From an uncultured Bacteroidia bacterium (GTDB lineage: Bacteria > Bacteroidota > Bacteroidia > Bacteroidales > F082), in the NCBI GenBank assembly GCA_902770835.1, contig CACXUM010000004.1, positions 1-64,000 of the forward strand: a stretch of DNA of 64,000 nt. Reading direction: 5' to 3'. Made by a program: the position numbers and the translations under genes. This document shows positions 1-7,551 of this stretch, in pieces. Numbering within the stretch: the first letter of the stretch is position 1; the number at the start of each line of letters is the position of its first letter. Under the pieces are notes generated by a model. The model did not search any database and was not told where the DNA came from. It worked only from the letters and a program-made list of their open reading frames with translations.

Positions 1-975
1 GACTTGCTTGCCTTGTGCTTTCAGCTTTTTCTCCAGCAGAGGATGACGCGCCTGCTGCCAGTTGAAATAAGGTGCGTCTTTGATTTCGGGTTTCACGCCA
101 CCGATTTCTTGGGCCAGCAACGCCTTGGCGCGGATGAAGTCGAGTTCACCCAACAGGTTCCATGCCTTGCGCAATTCGGAGAGGTAAGGCCGAAGGAGAC
201 GCGTGAAGGCCATCAAAATGCGGTGGATTTCACGTTTCTCGGCATATTCCAACTCCTTGATTTCGTTGGAGGTGTCGAAGATTTCGGCGGGCTCGATGTA
301 GACGGTCTGTCCCGTAGCCGACTCGTCGTGGATGAAGCCTCGGATGGCGCGTTTGTCGCCTGCCTTCACCGGGATGACCAACCTGCCGTCGCGGACGGTG
401 AGCTCCGATTTCTGGTCGACCCAGCCGGCTGTCTTGGCGTCACTCATGATTTGGCGGATGCGTTTCTCGATGCCTGTTTGCTTGCGGCGGATGCTTTGGC
501 GGATTTCCAAGAGCTCGGTGGAGGCATTGTCGGGAATCTCGCCTTTGTCGTCGACGAGGCGGTTCACTTCGGTGAAAATGCTGCGGTCGATGAAGATGTT
601 TTCAATCAGTGATTTAAGTCGTTGGGTTTCGTTGGCACTTTCGGAATGACCATAACGCAAGATGGCGTCAAGCACATTGAGCGAAGGCTTCAGTGCAAAC
701 AGGTCCTCCACATTCAGGCAGGTACCGTCAATCTGGACACGATGGAAGGCCTCACGGAGGTCGTGGAAGTCGCGTACGGGAAAGGGAATCCCCGTTTGGA
801 GCAGGTGGATAAACTCTTCGGTCTGTTCCAAACTTTTGATAATGAAGTTTATATCATTTGAAAAGGCCACGTTTCCCACCTTCTCCAAGCCCATCGCGCT
901 GATGCAATGCTCGGAGAGCATCTGGCGGATGCTTTTGAAGCCGATTTTCTGTTCAAAGTTGGTCGGGTAAATCAC
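1..975 (-). CDS. mutS2: Endonuclease MutS2, N-terminal part (runs off window)
   Basis: Reading the minus strand from a GTG at 975 gives an open frame of 325 codons that leaves the window at base 1. The product starts IYPTNFEQKIGF, a form typical of Bacteroidota MutS2, and continues through the helical core/lever region (a stretch reading DGRLVIPVKAGDKRAI, then GFIHDESATGQTVY and IEPAEIFD). The ATPase and Smr parts would lie outside the window. Family knowledge: MutS2 dimers act on branched DNA to suppress recombination, and also act on stalled ribosomes. The GTG start is chosen because the family N-terminus begins there and a TAnnTTTG promoter lies 18 bases upstream. It is divergent from cutC. 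Confidence 0.9.
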   Translation of the reverse strand, partial: MIYPTNFEQKIGFKSIRQMLSEHCISAMGLEKVGNVAFSNDINFIIKSLEQTEEFIHLLQTGIPFPVRDFHDLREAFHRVQIDGTCLNVEDLFALKPSLNVLDAILRYGHSESANETQRLKSLIENIFIDRSIFTEVNRLVDDKGEIPDNASTELLEIRQSIRRKQTGIEKRIRQIMSDAKTAGWVDQKSELTVRDGRLVIPVKAGDKRAIRGFIHDESATGQTVYIEPAEIFDTSNEIKELEYAEKREIHRILMAFTRLLRPYLSELRKAWNLLGELDFIRAKALLAQEIGGVKPEIKDAPYFNWQQARHPLLEKKLKAQGKQV

Positions 976-993
976 TGGTCGAGTTTTAGGGCG

Positions 994-1001
994 CAAAAAT
1001 A
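994..1001 (-). promoter_or_regulatory. Promoter -7 element (TATTTTTG) for mutS2
   Basis: Minus-strand TATTTTTG fits the Bacteroidota housekeeping consensus TAnnTTTG and ends 18 bases before the GTG start. It lies 12 bases from the oppositely facing cutC element. Confidence 0.6.
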
Positions 1002-1013
1002 AGGAAAAAATAC

Positions 1014-1021
1014 TATCTTTG
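1014..1021 (+). promoter_or_regulatory. Promoter -7 element (TATCTTTG) for cutC
   Basis: TATCTTTG matches TAnnTTTG and lies 18 bases before the cutC ATG, mirroring the mutS2 promoter on the other strand. Confidence 0.65.
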
Positions 1022-1039
1022 CCCCAAAATTCTAAAACT

Positions 1040-1771
1040 ATGATACGATTGGAAATCTGTGCCAACGGCATCAAGTCGTTGCAGAACGCGATGGACGGCT
1101 GCGCCCAATGCGTTGAGTTGTGCGAGTGCCTCGAAGTGGGCGGCGTTACGCCGTCGTTTGGAACTTTGGCCAAGGCCATCGACATTTCTTTTATCCCGAT
1201 GCGCGTGCTCATCCGTCCGCGACCGGGCAACTACATCTACGACGAGGACGAAATCGAGATGATGAAAACAGACATTATGCTCTGCAAAAAACTCGGCTTT
1301 GAGGGCATGGTCATCGGGGCCTTGAACGACAAGGGCGAACTTGACGTTGAGACGGTTAAGGCTTTGATGGAGGCAGGCGAGGGGATGAAGTTCACCTTCC
1401 ACCGCGCCATCGATGCCTGTGTGAAGCCTTTCGAGGCCGTCGAGAAACTGATTGAACTCGGCTTCGACAAAATCCTGACCTCTGGCGGCAAACCCACGGC
1501 TCTTGAAGGTGTCCCGATGATTGCGGAGATGCAGTTGCGCTACGGCGACCGAATCGCCATTATGCCCGGTGGCGGCATCAACCTCGGCAACGTGAAGGAC
1601 ATCCTTAATATGACGGGAACTGTGCATTGCCACGCCTCGTTGGCGCATTGGGTGCCGCGCTTCAACGAGAAACTCTATCCCGACCAAAAGGACGCGACGG
1701 GCGCAACGATGGTCTGGACCGAGTCGAACAAGGACTTGATTTACGAAATGGAAAAATTGTTGAACCCGTAA
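1040..1771 (+). CDS. cutC: CutC family protein
   Basis: This 243-residue protein has the TIM-barrel layout of the CutC family: start IRLEICANG, then VLIRPRPGNYIY, FHRAID, LTSGG, IMPGGGI, and a late HCHAS. The family was linked to copper homeostasis in E. coli, but that role is disputed and the molecular activity is uncertain. An in-frame TTG at 1019 would add seven residues. It is rejected because that TTG lies inside the promoter element, while the ATG at 1040 gives the family N-terminus. The gene looks monocistronic: it has its own promoter, and a repeat-type hairpin follows the stop. Confidence 0.92.
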   Translation: MIRLEICANGIKSLQNAMDGCAQCVELCECLEVGGVTPSFGTLAKAIDISFIPMRVLIRPRPGNYIYDEDEIEMMKTDIMLCKKLGFEGMVIGALNDKGELDVETVKALMEAGEGMKFTFHRAIDACVKPFEAVEKLIELGFDKILTSGGKPTALEGVPMIAEMQLRYGDRIAIMPGGGINLGNVKDILNMTGTVHCHASLAHWVPRFNEKLYPDQKDATGATMVWTESNKDLIYEMEKLLNP

Positions 1772-1796
1772 TTGTCTCATGCAGAATTAATTGTCT

Positions 1797-1883
1797 CACG
1801 CAGAATTCGCAGAATACGCAGAACCTACTGGCTGCAAAAGTTGCGTCGCATCGCGATTCCCATAATTCTGCGCATTCTGCGTG
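1797..1883. repeat. REP/MITE-like inverted repeat, copy 1
   Basis: An 87-bp element has ends that are inverted copies of each other (CACGCAGAAT at the left, ATTCTGCGTG at the right), each end holding repeated GCAGAAT/ATTCTGC words. It fills the gap between cutC and the beta-mannosidase gene. A homologous copy in the opposite orientation is at 5911-5998; the two share the ends and an internal stretch (TTATGGGAA then CGCGATGCGA). Confidence 0.75.
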
Positions 1884-1900
1884 CCAAATAAACAACTCAA

Positions 1901-4183
1901 ATGAAAAAACTACTTCCTCTGATTCTATTGGCCTTCGCCTTATCGGCGTGTCAACAAGTTGAAAAGCAAAACGTCGTCGTGCAACTCCTCAACCAAGGCT
2001 GGACGCTCACAAACATTAATATGCAGGTCGATGTGCCCTCGGTGGTGCAGCAGAGCCTTTACGAAAACGGCGTGATTCCCCATCCTTATCTCGGCACGGT
2101 GGAAAACCAATTGCTTTGGATTTCAGACCATCCTTGGGACTATACCTTGCGTTTCGATGCAGATAAAGAACTGCTTGATAAAGAGAAAGTTGAACTTGTT
2201 TTTGATGGCATTGACACCTACGCAGAAGTGAAATTGAACGACGAAAAACTCTTCTTTGCCGACAATCAATTCCGCGTTTGGAAACACGAGGTGAAAGACT
2301 TGCTGAAAAAGAAAGACAACCTTTTGGAAGTGCATTTCATTCGTTACGACAGCACGCAATTGGCTTTGTATGAGCAACATCAGCCTCGATTGCCTGAAAA
2401 ATATGCCGTCACGCGCAAGGCACCTTACCAGCACGGCTGGGACTGGGCACCGAAGTACAAGAATGTGGGCATTTGGAAACGGGTGGAATTGATTGGTTGG
2501 TCGAATGCGACATTGCAAGATGCATATATTCTCACAGAAAACATTGATAACGAGAAGGCTACGATGCGTTTGTGCCTTGATGTGGAAAGTAAGGCTGAAG
2601 GAAATTACGTGGCGGAAATCTATGTCAATGGTGAGAAAAACAGCCAGAAAACCGTACACCTTAATGGCGGTACCCAAAATGAAATCCTGAACTTTGAAAT
2701 TGAAAATCCAGAATTGTGGTGGCCAAACGAGATGGGCGAACAACCGCTTTATGTCTTTGGTGTACTCCTGAAAGATGGAGATAAAGTTTTGGATTGCAAG
2801 GCAATATGGTCTGGTATTAAAACCTTCGAGATGATCGATGAGCCTGACAGCATCGGGCGGGCGTTCTATTTCAAGGTGAACGGTGTGCCATTCTATGCCA
2901 AAGGCGCGAACTACATTCCCGAGGAGATGATTGAGACCTGGAATGATGTTGACCACACGATTCGTCTTTTGGAGCAAGCCAAAGACGCTCATTTCAATAT
3001 GTTGCGCGTGTGGGGCGGCGGCATTTATCCTTCCGACGAATTTTTCACGCTTTGTGACAAACTCGGCATCTTGGTTTGGCAGGATTTTATGTATGCCGGC
3101 ACGATGTATCCCTACGACGAGGCTTTCCTCGAAAACGCCCGAATCGAGGCGGAGGAGCAGGTGAAACGATTGGCTTCGCATCCATCGTTGGCCTTGTGGT
3201 GTGGCGGCAACGAGATTTCGGAAGGCTACTACAACTGGGGCTGGCAAAAGTCGCTGAATTGGAGCGAAGAGGATGACAAGGCCATCAAAGCAGGCTATGA
3301 TAGATTGTTTGAAAATATTCTGCCTCAAGCCGTTGCGCAATATGACGGCACGCGACCTTACTGGCCAAGCTCGCCCTCGAAAGGCTGGGGTCGTCCCGAA
3401 AGCCTGACCGAAGGCGATGTGCATTATTGGGGCGTTTGGTGGGGCGAGTTGCCTTACGAAATGTATCGCGAGAAGGTGGGTCGCTTCAACAGTGAGTATG
3501 GCTATCAGAGTTATCCCGATTACCAAACCTTGCTGAAAATCGCGCAAGGCGAGGAATTGAGTATGGATGCCAAGGTGGTTGCGGCGCACCAAAAACACGC
3601 CCGTGGCACGCGCCAGATTGACGATTTTATCAAACGTTATTTTCCTGACATTCAGCCGAAAGACTTTGAGGAATATGTCTATTTAAGCCAACTTTCGCAA
3701 GCCTACGGAATGGAAATCGCGATTGAGGCGCACCGCACGGCGAAGCCTTACAATATGGGTACGCTCTATTGGCAACTCAACGACGCTTGGCCCGTGACTT
3801 CGTGGTCGTCCATCGACTACTACGGCCATCCCAAGGTGCTGCAAGAGCGGCTGAAAACGCTTTTTGCACCCGTGCTTTTAAGCATTGACCAAAAAGATTA
3901 CGGCGTTTTCGTCACTTCCGACCTGCTTCGCAACATCGACGGCACATTGTCCGTCACGGTGTGCAACCTTGAAGACCATCCGCTGTTTGAGCAAAAAATG
4001 ACAGTAGAGTTGGAGGCCAACGAGAACAAGAAATTCGTTGTGGAAGGCTTGAGCGATTGTTTGCGCAAGGCCGACTTGAAGAAGGTGTATGTGAAGTTGG
4101 AACTGGCCGAAGGCGACACCCTCACCGCCGAGCGCAAATGCTATTTTTCCGCTTTCTATGAACCGCGCCAGAATGGACTTTGA
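1901..4183 (+). CDS. Lipoprotein beta-mannosidase (GH2)
   Basis: This is a 760-residue glycoside hydrolase family 2 enzyme of the beta-mannosidase type. A lipoprotein signal ends in LSACQQ, so it should be lipid-anchored in the envelope. The jelly-roll N-domain (GIDTYAEVKLND, then HGWDWAPKYKNVGIWK) is followed by a TIM barrel with FYAKGANYIPEE and LRVWGGGIY. The likely acid/base is Glu438 in WCGGNEISEG and the nucleophile Glu532 in FNSEYGYQ. The spacing of 94 residues fits the family. It is somewhat shorter than usual (often 820-880), mostly at the C-terminus. The expected role is release of terminal beta-mannose from glycans or beta-mannan oligosaccharides. No SusCD pair or other glycosidase is adjacent, so it is not in an obvious polysaccharide locus. 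Confidence 0.93.
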   Translation: MKKLLPLILLAFALSACQQVEKQNVVVQLLNQGWTLTNINMQVDVPSVVQQSLYENGVIPHPYLGTVENQLLWISDHPWDYTLRFDADKELLDKEKVELVFDGIDTYAEVKLNDEKLFFADNQFRVWKHEVKDLLKKKDNLLEVHFIRYDSTQLALYEQHQPRLPEKYAVTRKAPYQHGWDWAPKYKNVGIWKRVELIGWSNATLQDAYILTENIDNEKATMRLCLDVESKAEGNYVAEIYVNGEKNSQKTVHLNGGTQNEILNFEIENPELWWPNEMGEQPLYVFGVLLKDGDKVLDCKAIWSGIKTFEMIDEPDSIGRAFYFKVNGVPFYAKGANYIPEEMIETWNDVDHTIRLLEQAKDAHFNMLRVWGGGIYPSDEFFTLCDKLGILVWQDFMYAGTMYPYDEAFLENARIEAEEQVKRLASHPSLALWCGGNEISEGYYNWGWQKSLNWSEEDDKAIKAGYDRLFENILPQAVAQYDGTRPYWPSSPSKGWGRPESLTEGDVHYWGVWWGELPYEMYREKVGRFNSEYGYQSYPDYQTLLKIAQGEELSMDAKVVAAHQKHARGTRQIDDFIKRYFPDIQPKDFEEYVYLSQLSQAYGMEIAIEAHRTAKPYNMGTLYWQLNDAWPVTSWSSIDYYGHPKVLQERLKTLFAPVLLSIDQKDYGVFVTSDLLRNIDGTLSVTVCNLEDHPLFEQKMTVELEANENKKFVVEGLSDCLRKADLKKVYVKLELAEGDTLTAERKCYFSAFYEPRQNGL

Positions 4184-4194
4184 GGACACACAAC

Positions 4195-4279
4195 TTGCAA
4201 AAAGTTACCGTGGAGAACCGATTTTACCTGCAAAAAATTACCGTGAAAAGCTGAAATTACCTGCAAAAAGTTACTTTTT
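4195..4279. repeat. Short 33-bp tandem array (2.6 copies)
   Basis: Two full 33-bp units (4195-4227 and 4228-4260) and a partial third each begin YTGCAAAAARTTAC. Read on the minus strand, each holds GTAAYTTTTTGCAR, very close to the -35 region of the ECF-type promoter at 4377. No CGTATT follows at the promoter distance, so they are not complete promoters. The rest of the 278-base gap between the beta-mannosidase and DUF2807-like genes is AT-rich with no other feature seen. Confidence 0.7.
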
Positions 4280-4376
4280 GAGTGTGATATGAAATTGTAA
4301 TTACATAATATAGTGTAGATTATGTATTGTTTTATGGATTTGTCGGATTTCTATGAAAAAAAAGTCTGTTTTAGCC

Positions 4377-4406
4377 TGTAACTTTTTCGCCCTTTCTCCG
4401 TATTAC
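4377..4406 (+). promoter_or_regulatory. Predicted ECF sigma promoter of the DUF2807-like gene
   Basis: TGTAACTTTTT (4377-4387), 11 bases, then CGTATTAC (4399-4406). The same two words at the same spacing lie in front of the ECF sigma gene on the minus strand (7408-7379). Expressed as an ECF promoter this is TGTAAC, a 16-base spacer, and CGTATT. No TAnnTTTG housekeeping element is seen here. Confidence 0.65.
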
Positions 4407-4461
4407 TGTTGTTTTCGCGAAGAACAAAAGTAACAAGAGAAATAATTAAAACCTAAACGAA

Positions 4462-5886
4462 ATGAAAAAACGATTGATTTTTGCAGCGACGCTGCTGCTG
4501 GCCTTCGGAAGCGCGAAGGCGCAAGACCAAACCTCAGCCGAGATTGGTAAGAATGTGAATACCGTTGTTGTAAACGCCACAGGCGATGTGACCATCCGTC
4601 AATCCGACCAGTATGTTGTGGCGTGGGATGCCAATCACAAATGGCATGCAAATTACAACATGGCGGACACTGCTGTTTATTTGGATGGCACCGCCGATTT
4701 CGATGTTACGCTTCTTGAATTGAACCATTTGACCTTGCTTTCGTCTGGTGATGTCATATCTGCTGGTGTTTTGAAGGGGAAAGACCTTTCGTTAACGGTT
4801 ACTGGCACGGGTGATGTGAAACTTGATTTGGATTACGACAAGGTCTGTGTCCGTATCTTGGGTACGGGCGATGTGGAGCTTGGAGGTAGATGCAATACCT
4901 TGATTTCCCTTGTTTCAGGGACGGGAGACTTGGATGTTCGGCGTTTGCAGTGTAGTGACAAACGAGACATGAAAACGGCTGCTCCCAACATGCCACAGTT
5001 CAAGGAACTTATGAGTGAACTTGGCAAAAACATGCAAATGCTCTCCGACTCAGTAGACTGGGAAAAGTTTGAGCAGGACATGGAAAAATGGGGTGCCGAT
5101 ATGGAAGAATGGGGCCGCAAAATGGAGAAATGGGGAGATCGTTTTGAGAAAAAGTATGGCGGAAACTATGAGCATCATTATGATTACCAATACAATAGTC
5201 CAGAGCCGAGGAAAGACGAGCCTGAAAAACCTGAATCCAAAGGCAAGCGCCCCGAGAAAAAGAACCTCCTTTTCGATGCCAACTGGAACGGCTTTGAGGC
5301 AGGCCTGAACATGCTCTTCAACATGCCAGTGGACGCGGCGAGCACAAACAATGGGGCCCAAGGGTTTGGTCTTAGGCCGTTGCGCAGTTGGTATTTCGGC
5401 TTCAACATTGCCGATGTGGGCATCGCGTTCAGCAAAAGACATATTGTAGGCCTGTTTACGGGCGTGGGTATTGGCTGGAACAATTTCAGTTGGAACAACG
5501 ACATCACCGTTGAGTATAATCCTGAAAATGTGGTTTATACCATTGTCCCGACTGACCCCAATAGAATCGTCAAGAACACGAAGAACGGCACGCTGTTTTT
5601 GCAAGTGCCATTGATGTTTGAAATCCGCCCGACGCGCAAAATGTACATTGATGCAGGTGTGACGGGTGGCTTGCGCATCGCGCAGTGGAACCGCGTGAAG
5701 TATGCTGACGGGTCGCAAATCAAGAATTATTACACTGCTCGGGTGAACCAGTTCAAGTTGGATGCTTCGCTCCGCGTGGGTGGTAGGAATTTGGGCTTTT
5801 TTGCCAACTATGCCATCCTGCCAATGTTCGACATGAGCGACGCAAAGGTGCATCCACTGAGCTTCGGTTTCAGCATCAATTTCTGA
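4462..5886 (+). CDS. DUF2807-like (head GIN) envelope protein with C-terminal beta-barrel-like region
   Basis: The 474-residue protein has a Sec signal ending near AKAQ. Residues ~25-175 form a repetitive beta region with recurring SGDV, GTGDV and GTGDLDV turns, as in DUF2807 putative autotransporter adhesins. Residues ~180-240 are helical and rich in W, K, E and M (MEKWGADMEEWGRKMEKW), followed by a charged P/E/K linker (~245-270). The last 200 residues resemble an outer-membrane beta-barrel (GFNIADVGIAF, FTGVGIGWNNFSW, a final FGFSINF). The combination suggests an outer-membrane protein exposing a beta-helix domain, with a periplasmic or surface coiled section. Its promoter matches that of the sigma gene at 7367, so it is a likely member of that regulon. 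The function is not known. Confidence 0.75.
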   Translation: MKKRLIFAATLLLAFGSAKAQDQTSAEIGKNVNTVVVNATGDVTIRQSDQYVVAWDANHKWHANYNMADTAVYLDGTADFDVTLLELNHLTLLSSGDVISAGVLKGKDLSLTVTGTGDVKLDLDYDKVCVRILGTGDVELGGRCNTLISLVSGTGDLDVRRLQCSDKRDMKTAAPNMPQFKELMSELGKNMQMLSDSVDWEKFEQDMEKWGADMEEWGRKMEKWGDRFEKKYGGNYEHHYDYQYNSPEPRKDEPEKPESKGKRPEKKNLLFDANWNGFEAGLNMLFNMPVDAASTNNGAQGFGLRPLRSWYFGFNIADVGIAFSKRHIVGLFTGVGIGWNNFSWNNDITVEYNPENVVYTIVPTDPNRIVKNTKNGTLFLQVPLMFEIRPTRKMYIDAGVTGGLRIAQWNRVKYADGSQIKNYYTARVNQFKLDASLRVGGRNLGFFANYAILPMFDMSDAKVHPLSFGFSINF

Positions 5887-5910
5887 TTTTCTCGCGTTGG
5901 GAATACCTTT

Positions 5911-5998
5911 CACGCAGAATCCGCAGAATTATGGGAAGCGCGATGCGAGGCAAAACAAGCGTCCGTCAGGCTTCCTTAGATTCTGCGATTTCTGCGTG
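5911..5998. repeat. REP/MITE-like inverted repeat, copy 2
   Basis: An 88-bp element homologous to 1797-1883 but inverted relative to it: left end CACGCAGAAT, right end TTCTGCGTG. It sits between the converging DUF2807-like and anti-sigma genes, where it could fold in RNA and act as a bidirectional end of transcription. No coding sequence is present in this 120-base gap. Confidence 0.75.
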
Positions 5999-6006
5999 AG
6001 AAAAAA

Positions 6007-6870
6007 TTATTTCTCCTGTCTCTCTTCCCAGCGTTCCTTGGTTTCCTCAAATTGTTCGTTGAAATTGCTGTAGGCTGCCAAGGCCATGTCGGTGGCGGCC
6101 TCGGTGAGGTCTTGCTTGGCTTTGCTTACTCCCGCACCGATGAGGCTTGCGAAACTGTCGTGGCGGCCATTCGTCAACCAAAGCAGGCCTCTTCCTATGA
6201 GCGAAAGTTCGCGGTCGTATTCCTCATCGTATAAAAAGTCATCGAAACGGCTTGCTTCGATTTGTGCCAAGGCTAAATGGGTGTCCATGCGATAGGCCAC
6301 GAGGTCAAAATCGGGTTCGTTGAAGGTTGTGGAGGTCGGCAGAATATGTGCTTTTTGAGGCTCCAATTGGGCCACAAGCGGCGTTTCTGCTCTTTCTGAA
6401 ATGGCTTCTGCAACGTTTTCGGAAACCGTCGGTTTTTCTTTCTTGAAAACTTTCTTGACGACATGCGGCTGAACGAACTGAACGGTTCGTGGCGGCAAGG
6501 TCGTTGTGGCTTCGCTTGCGGTGATGAGCCTTCCAGGAAGGATGGGCTTCAACTCGGCAATGGGTTCCACTTCGGGCATCGACTTTTCGGGCCACAGACT
6601 CACGGTGAGCAGCAGTCCGGCGGCAGCGGCAGCCGAGGCAATCTTGACATAGAGCGGCACGACAGCGGCTTTCTTTTTCAGCTTTTCCTTGCCTTCGTAG
6701 GCGATTTGCGGCGCTTCGAGATAGGGCAGGGGAGCGGTCAGTTCGTTCCAGTCCAAGCCTTGGGCCGCGACGAAAGCCTTCAATTGCTTTGTTTCGTCGG
6801 CGTTGAGGTTACCGTCCATGTAATCAAGGAGATAAGCCTCGTAGTTGTCAGTGGTGATGTTCGTTTTCAT
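6007..6870 (-). CDS. Putative membrane anti-sigma factor
   Basis: This 287-residue protein is encoded directly after the ECF sigma gene, with a 4-base overlap. Residues 1-60 carry a short acidic segment (YEAYLLDYMDGNLNADE) of the kind found at the cytoplasmic start of Bacteroidota anti-sigma factors. A lysine patch is followed by one membrane helix at about 72-92 (YVKIASAAAAAGLLLTVSLW). The long C-terminal part would be periplasmic. No anti-sigma zinc motif (HxxxCxxC) is visible, so the assignment rests on topology, gene order and length. The likely role is to hold the sigma factor at the membrane until an envelope signal releases it. Confidence 0.7.
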   Translation of the reverse strand: MKTNITTDNYEAYLLDYMDGNLNADETKQLKAFVAAQGLDWNELTAPLPYLEAPQIAYEGKEKLKKKAAVVPLYVKIASAAAAAGLLLTVSLWPEKSMPEVEPIAELKPILPGRLITASEATTTLPPRTVQFVQPHVVKKVFKKEKPTVSENVAEAISERAETPLVAQLEPQKAHILPTSTTFNEPDFDLVAYRMDTHLALAQIEASRFDDFLYDEEYDRELSLIGRGLLWLTNGRHDSFASLIGAGVSKAKQDLTEAATDMALAAYSNFNEQFEETKERWEERQEK

Positions 6871-7367
6871 GGCTCTATGTCGATGAGATTGTCGATGCTT
6901 TTCAGTTTGTTTTTCAGTGCGGTGCGGGCGCGGAAGATGTTCACTTTCACCTGTGCCTCGCTCATCCCCGTGATGTTGCCGATTTCTTGGTACGAGTAGC
7001 CCTCGTAGTCGCGCAAGAGCAGGGCGTTGCGTTGCGGTTCGGGCAGGGTGGCCAAGGCCTTGTGGAGCACTTCGTTCACGTCGGGGTATTGGCTCGGCGT
7101 GGTTTTTGCGTCGGCGGGCAAAGGCTTCTCGACGCTCGCAAAACGCTGTCGGTGACGGACTTCGTCAATCATGGCATGGTGGGCGGTGGTGAAGAGGTAG
7201 TATTTCGCTTTCTCAAACTCCACGTTTTCGACCTTCTCCCAAACACGGGCAAAGCTTTCCTGCACCACGTCCTCGGCTTGTTCGCGGTTGCGGAGGCTTG
7301 AGAACGCGAAGCGGAAAAGCCTGTCGGCGTATTGCTCCACGCACCGGTTGTATTGGGTTCTGTCCAT
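6867..7367 (-). CDS. ECF-type RNA polymerase sigma factor
   Basis: This 166-residue sigma-70 family protein has region 2 (YADRLFRFAFSSL, QAEDVVQESFARVW) at about 12-48 and region 4 (LPEPQRNALLLRDYEGYSY, then EIGNITGMSEAQVKVNIFRAR) at about 107-150. There is no region 1 or 3, which fits group 4 (ECF). The ATG at 7367 is chosen over an in-frame TTG at 7376, which lies inside the promoter. The promoter region repeats the ECF-type site found before the DUF2807-like gene, so autoregulation is likely. The predicted transcript start is only a few bases before the ATG. Confidence 0.92.
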   Translation of the reverse strand: MDRTQYNRCVEQYADRLFRFAFSSLRNREQAEDVVQESFARVWEKVENVEFEKAKYYLFTTAHHAMIDEVRHRQRFASVEKPLPADAKTTPSQYPDVNEVLHKALATLPEPQRNALLLRDYEGYSYQEIGNITGMSEAQVKVNIFRARTALKNKLKSIDNLIDIEP

Positions 7368-7373
7368 CGTTTG

Positions 7374-7408
7374 CAAAGGTAATACGAAGTTTGGGACAAA
7401 AAGTTACA
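7374..7408 (-). promoter_or_regulatory. Promoter of the ECF sigma gene (ECF-type site overlapping a TAnnTTTG element)
   Basis: On the minus strand: TGTAACTTTTT (7408-7398), 11 bases, CGTATTAC (7386-7379), identical in words and spacing to 4377-4406. A housekeeping-type TACCTTTG overlaps the right end (7381-7374). This could give a basal start plus autoregulated expression. Confidence 0.65.
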
Positions 7409-7466
7409 CCAATATGGATTTTTTTCCTTTTTTTGCCTAAAAAACTTGCGTTTGAAGAAAAAGATG

Positions 7467-7474
7467 TATATTTG
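7467..7474 (+). promoter_or_regulatory. Promoter -7 element (TATATTTG) for the NYN gene
   Basis: TATATTTG followed by CAGC. It lies 77 bases before the ATG at 7552, giving a leader of about 70 nt that contains the paired hairpins at 7490-7544. Confidence 0.6.
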
Positions 7475-7489
7475 CAGCACAATTATCCC

Positions 7490-7544
7490 CCGTAGGTGGA
7501 AAATACTACGGCCCGCCACCTCCACAAAAGGTGGCTTATTTTTT
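7490..7544 (+). promoter_or_regulatory. Double-hairpin leader, attenuator-like
   Basis: Hairpin 1 pairs CCGTAG (7490-7495) with CTACGG (7506-7511). Hairpin 2 pairs GCCACC (7515-7520) with GGTGGC (7530-7535) and is followed by TTATTTTTT (7536-7544), which looks like an intrinsic terminator. AGGTGG in hairpin 1 (7494-7499) can pair instead with CCACCT (7516-7521) of hairpin 2, so two exclusive folds exist. The T-run ends 7 bases before the ATG of the NYN gene, leaving little room for a ribosome binding site. Confidence 0.55.
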
Positions 7545-7551
7545 GATTGGT

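Noticed and set aside
2123..3598. 491-codon open frame opposite the beta-mannosidase gene
   Set aside because: Antisense shadow of a clear GH2 gene with matching catalytic motifs; no recognisable family.
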